Source: Lepidodermella squamata (Eukaryota > Gastrotricha). Taken from it: a DNA stretch of 64,000 bases. Both the position numbers and the translations under genes were made by a program. The notes beneath the pieces are model-generated. The model saw only the letters and a list, made by a program, of their open reading frames with translations, was not told the origin of the DNA and did no database searches. Location of the stretch: the NCBI GenBank assembly GCA_047495785.1, contig JBLDXI010000015.1, forward strand, positions 3,596,001-3,660,000, read 5' to 3'. Below, in pieces: positions 1 to 8,081 of this stretch (position 1 is its first letter; each line of letters starts with the position of its first letter).

Positions 1-2250
1 GCCTTGGGCGACGATAAAGTCCGCGATCATGACCATCTTACAGGCCGTTTCAGGGGAGCTGCTCATAATGCCTGCAATCTGAATTTGAATCTCAAGCATT
101 CTTTCATCCCGGTTGTTTTTCATAACCTGAGTGGGTACGATTCGCACTTGATAATGCAGGCAGCCGGAAAAGTAGTGAACGAAATCAATGGAGAAAAGAT
201 TGCAAATTTCAAAAAAGAAGACAAAAAGAAAAGACCAAACCTGTTGACGATTGACGTCATAGCTAATTCCTCGGAAAAGTATTTAAGTTTTAGTATAGGC
301 AAACTTCGATTTATCGATTCGTTTCAGTTTATGAGTGAAAGCCTGGACCAAATAGTCAGTAATCTGAAAAAATCGGGAAAGAGATTCGCTCATTTTGATG
401 AACAGCTTTCCAAGTTCACAACTGAACAAAGATCCCTGCTGCTTCGTAAGGGAGTGTATCCGTACGATTATATAGATAGCCTCGACAAACTGAATGAAAC
501 TCAGCTACCGAATAAGTCACATTTCTCAAACAGACTAAATTCTTGTTCGCTTGATGATAACAAAATCGAAATAACTTCTATATCTGACGAGGATTATGAA
601 CACGCACAAGCCGTTTGGTCAAAACTGAATTGCAAAACTCTGAAAGACTACCACGACCTGTATTTGAAAACAGATGTTCTCTTGTTAGCAGATTGTTTTG
701 ACAGTTTTCGAGACACCTGCATAAGCTATTACGATCTGGACCCGGCGCATTATTTAGGTGCACCTGGGTTAAGTTGGGACGCGATGTTGAAATACACACG
801 TGTTGAACTGGATCTCTTTGATAATAAGGAGATGCTTGAATTCGTTGAAAAAGGCATAAGAGGCGGTATAGCTGTTATTCCTGGGAGGTACGCGAAGGCT
901 AACAACGAAGGTATGACAGACTATGACGCAAATGCTCCGAAATCGTTTATAATGTATTGGGACGCCAACGCGCTTTATTCTTTCGCGATGACCCAGTGGT
1001 TACCGCAGAAAGACTTCGAATGGATTGGTCCTGAAACAATCACCAAAGATTTCGTGAAGTCAATTGGGGCCAAAGACGAATTCGGGTACATGCTGGAGGT
1101 TGATATCGACTATCCTGCAAGGCTTCATGACTCACATAATGACTATCCGTTTTGTCCAGAGCATATTCTTTGCGAACCGAGCCCTCACATGCAAGATCTG
1201 CATAAGCAATTAGGACTTAACAGGCCGGCGAAGGTGAAAAAGCTAACACAAAATCTGAACGACAAGAAACATTACGTCATGCACTATCGCGCGCTACAGC
1301 AAGCTCTTGATAATGGTTTAGTTCTGAAAAAGGTGCACCGAGCTTTGAAGTTCAAACAGAGCAATTGGGCCGAGCCCTATATCGCATTCAATACTCGAAA
1401 GCGAAAAGAGGCTAGCAATGAATTCGAGAAGGGGTTTTTCAAACTGATGAATAACGTCATTTTCGGTAAAACTTGTGAGAACGTACGGAATCGCATTGAC
1501 TTAAAACTGGTTACTTGCCCTAAGAAGCTTCAGAAACTCGTAAACAAACCAACATTCAAGGACGCTAAGAAGATAAGTGACGAGCTGTTCAGCGTGGAAA
1601 TGGCAAAAACTGAGATATTTTATGATCGACCAATTATCGTTGGAGCAGCCATTTTGGATTTGTCCAAGGTGCATATGTACGACTTCCACTACAATGTCAT
1701 CAAACGAAAGTACGGCGACAAAGCTAAGCTTCTTTTCACAGACACAGATTCTTTGTGCTACCATATCACAACTGAAGACGTTTACACAGACATGAAACCT
1801 ATCGAAAACCTATTCGATTTCTCTGATTATCCTAAAGATCACTTCCTATTCTCAACTGTCAACTGTAAAACTAACGGCGTATTTAAAGACGAAGCAAAGG
1901 GACGTGTAATACGAGAATTCGCCGGAGCACGATCCAAGGTCTATGCAATTTTGTACTCAGAAAAAGATGAAATAAAAAAGGCGAAGGGAGTTAAGCGGCA
2001 TGGTGTGAAGTCGAAGCTGACATTCGACCATTACAGGGATTGCGTGAAGAACAAAAAAGTAGTCAATATAAATTTCAATCAGATTCGATCATTCTCCCAT
2101 AATTTAGTTACGATGCAGAGTTCCAAGGTTGCCCTGTGTCCCTATGATGATAAGCGATGGGTCAGTGACGATGGCATTAACACTTTCGCGCACGGCCATT
2201 TCATGATTGATTTCATGCAGCTGATGAGAAGTAGCGATTCCCTCTTTTAG
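1..2250 (+). CDS. Protein-primed family B DNA polymerase, Maverick/Polinton-like (5' partial)
   Basis: An open frame runs from the first base of the window to a TAG at 2248-2250 with no intron, so the 5' end lies outside. The N-terminal visible part has the endonuclease VII-like pattern DHDHLTGRFRGAAHNACN, then the HNLSGYDSHLI segment typical of DNA_pol_B_2 proteins. Polymerase motifs follow: YWDANALYSFAM (motif A type), a Kx3NxxFGKT-type motif B region near FFKLMNNVIFGKTCENV, and TDTDSLCYH (motif C, DTDS). These are hallmarks of the protein-primed polymerases of Mavericks, adintovirus-like elements and related selfish DNA common in invertebrate genomes. All catalytic motifs visible here look undamaged. 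The small ORF and tandem array just downstream suggest that this is the end of one integrated element. Capsid, integrase and protease genes would lie left of the window if present. Confidence 0.88.
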   Translation, partial: ALGDDKVRDHDHLTGRFRGAAHNACNLNLNLKHSFIPVVFHNLSGYDSHLIMQAAGKVVNEINGEKIANFKKEDKKKRPNLLTIDVIANSSEKYLSFSIGKLRFIDSFQFMSESLDQIVSNLKKSGKRFAHFDEQLSKFTTEQRSLLLRKGVYPYDYIDSLDKLNETQLPNKSHFSNRLNSCSLDDNKIEITSISDEDYEHAQAVWSKLNCKTLKDYHDLYLKTDVLLLADCFDSFRDTCISYYDLDPAHYLGAPGLSWDAMLKYTRVELDLFDNKEMLEFVEKGIRGGIAVIPGRYAKANNEGMTDYDANAPKSFIMYWDANALYSFAMTQWLPQKDFEWIGPETITKDFVKSIGAKDEFGYMLEVDIDYPARLHDSHNDYPFCPEHILCEPSPHMQDLHKQLGLNRPAKVKKLTQNLNDKKHYVMHYRALQQALDNGLVLKKVHRALKFKQSNWAEPYIAFNTRKRKEASNEFEKGFFKLMNNVIFGKTCENVRNRIDLKLVTCPKKLQKLVNKPTFKDAKKISDELFSVEMAKTEIFYDRPIIVGAAILDLSKVHMYDFHYNVIKRKYGDKAKLLFTDTDSLCYHITTEDVYTDMKPIENLFDFSDYPKDHFLFSTVNCKTNGVFKDEAKGRVIREFAGARSKVYAILYSEKDEIKKAKGVKRHGVKSKLTFDHYRDCVKNKKVVNINFNQIRSFSHNLVTMQSSKVALCPYDDKRWVSDDGINTFAHGHFMIDFMQLMRSSDSLF

Positions 2251-2283
2251 TTAAAGCAGTGAGATTAATAATAGTAGGTAAAA

Positions 2284-2538
2284 ATGGCGGACAGCAAACA
2301 ATTGATCAAGTACCCCGAAGCTCCTCAGGAACTTAAAAGCCTGCAGTTCTATTTATCGAAATTAGATATGTACGTGGATAATTACTACGGCTGGGTGTTC
2401 GATTTCACCGAGGAGAATAATACATTACTGAATATTATAAATGACTTTTACGGTTTGAATTCTCGTGAAGTGGGCGAACTTCTTCTTCCGGGTCAGCAGT
2501 TTGAGTCGCACGGGAATTCCTATCTTTATTTCAAGTAG
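2284..2538 (+). CDS. Small hypothetical protein downstream of the polymerase
   Basis: An 84-residue ORF with an ATG start (context AAAATGG) begins 33 bases after the polymerase stop and ends at TAG 2536-2538. It is acidic and aromatic-rich (LDMYVDNYYGWVFDF) with no signal peptide or membrane segment. I do not recognise a family. The close spacing in the same orientation and its place between the polymerase and the tandem array suggest a small gene of the same selfish element, but this is inference. It could be spurious, although the codon pattern resembles real coding sequence more than the AT-rich DNA after it. Confidence 0.5.
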   Translation: MADSKQLIKYPEAPQELKSLQFYLSKLDMYVDNYYGWVFDFTEENNTLLNIINDFYGLNSREVGELLLPGQQFESHGNSYLYFK

Positions 2539-2626
2539 TAAAAACAATGAGCTGTCACTTTATTCTTGTTCATACCTCGAGTTACTGATAATTAATAATT
2601 ACACTGACATAAAAAACAGAAAACAA

Positions 2627-3093
2627 CAGTCTCTTAGAAGAGACGGAATTAATCATTTATTCAAAAACAACAGTCTCTTACAAGAGACGGGAATGAATCA
2701 TCCATAGAAAAAAATCAGTCTCTTACAAGAGACGGGAATGAATCATCCATAGAAAAAAATCAGTCTCTTACAAGAGACGGGAATGAATCATCCATAGAAA
2801 AAAATCAGTCTCTTACAAGAGACGGGAATGAATCATCCATAGAAAAAAATCAGTCTCTTACAAGAGACGGGAATGAATCATCCATAGAAAAAAATCAGTC
2901 TCTTACAAGAGACGGGAATGAATCATCCATAGAAAAAAATCAGTCTCTTACAAGAGACGGGAATGAATCATCCATAGAAAAAAATCAGTCTCTTACAAGA
3001 GACGGGAATGAATCATCCATAGAAAAAAATCAGTCTCTTACAAGAGACGGGAATGAATCATCCATAGAAAAAAATCAGTCTCTTACAAGAGAC
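2627..3093. repeat. 45-bp palindrome-bearing tandem array
   Basis: Nine essentially identical 45-bp units run from 2671 to 3075. A divergent 44-bp copy precedes them (2627-2670) and the array ends in a partial copy (3076-3093). Each unit holds the hyphenated palindrome GTCTCTTACAAGAGAC (7-bp arms) followed by GGGAATGAATCATCC and an A-rich tail. At the right edge the last palindrome is followed by CATGATTCATTGGGCG, close to the reverse complement of the unit's own flank, so the array closes on an inverted copy. It lies beyond the last polymerase-linked ORF and may be a subterminal array of that element. It has no unique spacers. Confidence 0.93.
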
Positions 3094-3261
3094 CATGATT
3101 CATTGGGCGACAAGAAAAATCAGAATGTTGAACTCTCTATATATTTAAATCTCTAAGCAAATGAGCAAAAAAATACATAAATATATTTTAGAAAACCAAA
3201 TCAATCTAAAAATGCAGCCAGAACTATACTTTTATTTGGTGACAGAAAAATAATGTTGCTC

Positions 3262-4225
3262 TCACCGCCAGGTTTCACCCCATGCTGGTTCTTTTTGGCA
3301 AATAATTTTTACACGGTCGGCCAACTCCAGCATTTTCGTGATGGAGAGGCGACATGTCATCAACCGGGGGTAATGTTCGTAGCTTTCAAAAAGCTTCATA
3401 AGCTTATAAATCCACCCCTTGCTCAATTTGAAGCGATCAGTAACCCAATCAGCAAAGTTTTTACCCAGCACATGGGTCATTTGCTGATGAAAATATTTAT
3501 TTCTTCCAAAACTCAAACACCTTCCCAGCAAAAACGCTGTTTTTCGTTAAATCAAGTAAGTTGAATAAAAATAAAAATAATAATAAAGAAATTACCGTGT
3601 TGCAGTTTCTGGCCTTTGACGTTGGAAAACGCCTTCACATTCGAAGAAATGTGCACTGCCACCTCGTCCAGCGTCGACTCGGCAGTCAGCTGGACGTGAG
3701 CCACCTGCGGAGCTTCTTGCTGCCGACTTGCATCTAGAAAATCCCTCAGCCCGCGGTCGGAGGACAAACAAAACGTATTTCCCCCAATAAACTGAAAAAT
3801 AGAGAATTATTAAGAACATGGAGATGAATCTGATTTTATCTAACGCTATCTTCCATTTTTCGCTTCTTAGGCTTCGCGGCAATCTCAACTTCTTCAACTT
3901 CTTCCTCGCCTTCTTCTTCATTGTTCCCATCATCAACGATGACTTCGGCTTGTGCCTCCATGACTACAGGCAAATTTTCCAGGGTCAAAACCGGCAGAGC
4001 TGGTAGGCTTCCTTCGGCAAAGTTGGCTAACGCTTGGAGTTGAGCGCCGGTGAAAAATTGCCGCATGTCTGCGCTGTTGCTGACTGAAATGTGGATCTCA
4101 CGACAAAGCCGGATAACCTCGTCCATTCGATTGACCCAAAGTTGCGCCTGTTCATTAAAGGTTGCAATTCTAACATTCGCCTCTTGGCGCCCAAGCTCGG
4201 CAAGATCCAAAATCAAAGTATTCAT
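3262..4225 (-). CDS. Three-exon unknown protein with acidic/NLS middle and helical C-terminal domain
   Basis: Exons 4225-3845, 3791-3596 and 3536-3262 join in phase (0, then 1) to give 283 residues. Donors GTTAGA and GTAATT and acceptors TTTCAG and AACAG delimit introns of 53 and 59 nt. The N-terminal ~85 residues are helical. Next comes an acidic stretch (EEEGEEEVEEVE) and a basic KPKKRK nuclear-localisation-like motif. The last ~90 residues (KNFADWVTDRFKLSKGWIYK and the following helices) loosely recall the helical, DNA-associated DUF3102-type proteins of phages and plasmids. That resemblance is from memory and weak. It starts about 170 bases beyond the tandem array, so it may be cargo or a neighbour of the selfish element. 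No function can be assigned. Confidence 0.6.
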
Positions 4226-4349
4226 CTAAAAAATCATCAGAAATTAAATTGTATAAAATTTGAGAAAAATGAATGTGTTGAGAAAGTAATTATATAATGG
4301 CCAGATATTTCCTCCTTTTATGGCTGGAACCAAGCAGCCGGTCAAAGTA

Positions 4350-4825
4350 CGTGCTAAAAATATATCATGATGACGTTGTTTACGACTATTTTTTATACGA
4401 CTCCTAGCGATTTTCGTGTAAAAAGAGACTCGAACTGCTTTCGGACAAAAATTTCCCCATCATGACAGCGATTCAATGACTGGTAGTCACAATTCGCGCT
4501 AAAAATATATCTTGATGGCGTCTTTAGTCGTTTATATGCATATTTGTGCAACAGGCCGGCCACTAGCCATTTTTTCAGAGTCAAAAATACTCGGCCTGCT
4601 ATTCTAAAAAAAGAATTCGATGGAGCATTTTTTGTTGTTTGCGGAAAATCCAAACAGTGATTTTATAGCTTAATATAAAAGTCGAAGAAAATACGCTATA
4701 ATTAGAAGTTGATGGCGTCTTTGTTAGTTGTTTACGTGAAAATTGCAGAAGACCGACCAATAGCCATTTTTTTCTACTCGGCCTGCTATTCTAAAAATAG
4801 AATTCGATGGAGCATTTTTTGTTTA
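4350..4825. repeat. Degenerate direct repeats in noncoding DNA
   Basis: Two related blocks lie at about 4490-4640 and 4691-4823. They share GATGGCGTCTTT, the CGACCAATAGCCATTTTTT / GGCCACTAGCCATTTTTT pair, CTCGGCCTGCTATTCTAAAA and GAATTCGATGGAGC followed by ATTTTTTGTT. A more decayed third copy starts near 4350. They may be an old tandem duplication or copies of a small dispersed repeat. The interval 4226-5022 otherwise shows no convincing gene. Confidence 0.6.
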
Positions 4826-5022
4826 GTCCAGCCTCAAGTGCTACACGCCATCATTATCTATATTTGGCTTTTTGCTCACTAATATTTTATGCGGCCGCAG
4901 CTGCAAAATCGATATCACCAACGGCAACTGGCAATGCCTTGGAAGACTGTTGCTTAGCAACGATGCATCAAGCCACAGCATTATGCCATCTGTCTATTAT
5001 CAGTCTACGTTCAGCTGCAAAA

Positions 5023-5500
5023 ATGCTGTTATTTCTTATTCTAACTCATATGCCCATCATTCATGCTTTGAACTGCTATCAGGGTTTCCAAAACTTCAAG
5101 GGAAGCTACTACTCAGCATTGACAGGAACGCAGCAGGCAGGGATAGGATCATCCACCGGCTGCATTCAATGTGTGGTATGTATGGCTGCATCATGCTTGA
5201 AATGTTTCATCTTCACTTTATTAGAAAGTGGCCTATTCGTTTGAAGGAGGCAACGCAGGCTTCGTTCAATACACTTGCGTTGACAAGAACAGTCCGCCTT
5301 GCTCTTCGGGAGTCAGCTATCTAAATATGACAATGAATGGTTCCGGAACTTATTGCCAGTGTTGTGCGGACTTTTGCAACTCGGAGAATTTCGATTGCGG
5401 CCCTAGCTGGGCAAGCAAAAAGAACGACGGCCCTCGTAGCGGTGTGATCAAGCCTGCGCTATCACTCTGTTTGACCCTTCTTTACATTGCAATAAAATAA
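5023..5500 (+). CDS. Ly6/uPAR (three-finger) GPI-anchored surface protein
   Basis: Two exons, 5023-5175 and 5225-5500, join in phase 0 across a 49-nt intron (GTATGT...TTATTAG) to give 142 residues. The ATG at 5023 is chosen because it starts directly with a signal peptide (MLLFLILTHMPIIHA). The mature domain carries about ten cysteines, starting with LNCYQG and ending with the CQCCADFCN signature that resembles the Ly6 CC-x-x-D-x-CN close. There are two N-glycosylation sequons (NMT, NGS). A C-terminal hydrophobic tail (PALSLCLTLLYIAIK) without a cytoplasmic stretch indicates GPI anchoring. Such proteins modulate receptors or barrier functions outside the cell. The specific ligand is unknown. 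A longer in-frame upstream ORF exists from 4807 but would bury the signal peptide. Confidence 0.8.
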
Positions 5501-6251
5501 GATGTATGAATCTGTCGTTCCACTTTCGGTTCAAGAGCAATATCGCTTTGAGAGAACTTTTGCTTTAGCAGAATTTTTCGCTTAAAGAGAAAAATTGATC
5601 TAAACGCCGCCATTTCGAGACAGATCACAGGATCATCATCAGAGCGGGCAGATTCAACCCCAAAAATAATCCGTTTGGGCGGAGGGCTTGGGTCCTTGTC
5701 CGCCCATTTACGCTGTGCCACTTGAATTTCAATTTAATTTAATTCGAGTTATCAGGTCATCTATATTCAGCTTAGTTGGAGTTCTAAGTTTCTGGGCAGG
5801 CCATCGGGCTAGTAGCGGTATTTCTTACTACTTCTATATACATCGAAAGAGTGTCAAAGAGCTTTATTTACGAGTTTCAGCAGCAAACGAGCTGCGATTT
5901 CACTGTGTGAAATGTTTATTTATTCCTTAACATGCCGGCATACCGGTAACGCAAAATCCAGTTACGTGCATGAATTGTCTGCGGGCACGTTTTTTAGACA
6001 TGTTACCTAGTTATATTGACTTTTTTATGATATTGAGACAAAGCCGTGAAAAAGAAAGGTTAGTGTAATGAGGTTTCCGTCGTTACTGTCTGCCACGCTG
6101 AATAGCTGTGAGAAAGCATCATTTATAAGCCCCAGCCCTAAAAATATATACAAGTATACATATCAGAATTTGCGGTGAAACTTACTTCTTAAAGTTATTC
6201 GTCTTCTTCGATATCAACTCGAGTGTAAATAAACTCAGCAACCAAAACAGC
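5501..6251. other. Intergenic, no gene seen
   Basis: There is no convincing ORF or RNA in this 750-bp interval. An AT-rich AAAATATATACAAGTATA stretch near 6139-6156, about 100 bp before the aminotransferase ATG, could serve as a TATA-like core promoter, but this is only suggestive. Confidence 0.5.
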
Positions 6252-7636
6252 ATGCATTCGGGAAGCTCATGTTTGAAGTCAAATTCTTTGGCAAAAGGGA
6301 TGACACCGGCAATAGAGCTCTTTCAACTGAATGAAATATGCAAGCAGGATACGCACGAGAAGAAAGTCAACTTGACAGTCGGAATGTACTTTGACGAAGA
6401 ATCCAAGTTAGCTGAAATGCCTGTTGTTCAAAATCTCCTATGCACGCATTCCATTGAGGATCTGATGATGAGGAATCAATACCTTCCATTAAATGGTCTG
6501 GAATCCTTTAATACAGCAGCTGCTGAGCTATTATTGGGAGAAAGCTGCAGAGCTCTAAAACAAGATCGGACTTCTACCATTCAAACCATTGGCGGGACAG
6601 GTGCCGTTCGATTGGGCGCTGAGTTTTTGAAGCGTCATCGAGGGAAGTCAATGGCACTGATCCCAAGCCCCACTTGGGTCAACCATCAGCCGATTTTTCA
6701 AAATGCGGGTTTCGTAACAGAGGATATAAGCTTTTTGAGCAATGACATGAAGTTTTTCAATTTATCTGCGTTCCTCTCAGCGCTGGAAAAAGCTCCTGAG
6801 GTATGCTTTATCTGCTGCTTTGTTAATATTTAATACCAAGGCTTAATTCATGTTTTACGATTCAGGGTGCTGTAGTAGTTCTTCAAGGATGCGCTAATAA
6901 TCCAACCGGTGCTGATCCGTCAGAACAAGATTGGTTTGCGATCAGTGAGGTAATGAAAAAAAAGAATCTGTTCCCTTTTTTCGACCTGGCCTATCTGGGT
7001 TTCGCATCTGGCGATCCAAACATTGATGCCTACGCCGTGCGCTTATTTGCTGAACGCGGCTTTGAAGTCATTGCTGCACAGTCATTTTCAAAGAACTTTT
7101 GCCTCTATGGTGCAAGGATCGGAGCGCTGACGCATATCTTCCACAATCCGGAAGAATCCAGTTTGAACAAGTCCTATTTGAGTCAAATTGCTGCGACTTT
7201 GTGGGCCAACCCAGTGAACTTTGGTGCAATGGTCGTTTCCACTATCTTAAAAAATAAGGAGATGAAGAAGGAGTGGTAAGAACATAACAATGGTTTTAAA
7301 ATTCATATGTTCGTTCTTTTATGTTTTTTTATTAGGCTTCAAAACTTGATGACGATGAGTAACCGATTAAAATCTTTGAGGGAGAACTTGTGCCGTCAAC
7401 TAACAAAACTTGGAACACCAGGAACATGGTCACACTTGATGCAACAAAAAGGAATGTTTTCGTATACAGGGATGTCCAGAGAACAAGCTGATCGATTGCG
7501 ATGCGAGTTCCACGTCTACATTCTGAGAAATGGCCGTATCAACATCAGTGGTCTGAATGAAAAAAATATTGAATATGTGGCAAAAGCGTTTCATCATGTA
7601 TCAGTGGGATCGCCCTCTTTAACGCATACCTTATGA
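6252..7636 (+). CDS. Aspartate aminotransferase-like PLP enzyme (fold type I), substrate Arg altered
   Basis: Exons 6252-6800, 6866-7275 and 7336-7636 join (phases 0 and 2, introns 65 and 60 nt) into 419 residues, the usual length of the family. Recognisable elements in order: VNLTVGMYFDEE, YLPLNGLESF (Tyr70 region), IGGTGAVRLGAEFL, PTWVNHQPIF (Trp140), NNPTGADP (Asn194), FFDLAYLGFASGD (Asp222, Tyr225), the PLP-lysine motif QSFSKNFCLYGARIG (Lys258, Arg266), and NGRINISGL (Arg386). The enzyme should transaminate an amino acid with 2-oxoglutarate. Oddity: the segment matching the one that carries Arg292, which binds the side-chain carboxylate of aspartate (pig numbering from memory), reads AATLWANPV and has Ala where Arg is expected. 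Substrate range may therefore differ from true aspartate aminotransferase. No organelle presequence is obvious. An alternative start is ATG 6300. Confidence 0.88.
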
Positions 7637-8081
7637 CTCAATATCGATGTCGATCCATACCAAATTGTGCAATATATTTCAGCTTCCCTAGCTCCTATAC
7701 CTACTTACTTCCGATTTCAAGGGTGCTTATCTAGCGCCTAGCGCGTAAATTACTAGCATTTCATGATTTCAGTTACAGTAGACTCATCGCATCATTATAT
7801 ACATATGTACTTGTGATGCTCGTGCTTTTTAAATATTTATTTGACGTGACAACATCTTTTTTGTTAGGGTTTTCAAAGTGCTATAAATTGTGCAACGCTT
7901 ATTGTTATATTATAGTTACTCCTAGATAAAATGGAGGGTGTGTAATACTAATTTTCTGAATAAAATTGTTAATGGTATTTGCTGCAAGACAAGTTGTACG
8001 AGGATCACGTTAGCCCAACTCAAGTAATTCAACTGTTATAAATAGAACGATGCCCATTCATTTAGATAGCCAACTTATCAA
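7637..8081. other. Intergenic between convergent genes
   Basis: This 445-bp AT-rich spacer separates the 3' ends of the aminotransferase (plus) and the class C GPCR (minus). AATAAA-like motifs occur (for example AATAAAATTG near 7959). No gene is seen. Confidence 0.5.

Noticed and set aside
2627-3093. CRISPR-like appearance of a palindromic repeat array
   Set aside because: Units are contiguous 45-mers with identical intervening sequence; there are no unique spacers and the context is eukaryotic. It is a tandem satellite.
4807-5022. In-frame extension upstream of the Ly6 start codon
   Set aside because: It would place the clear signal peptide internally, and the upstream sequence overlaps a noncoding repeat copy.
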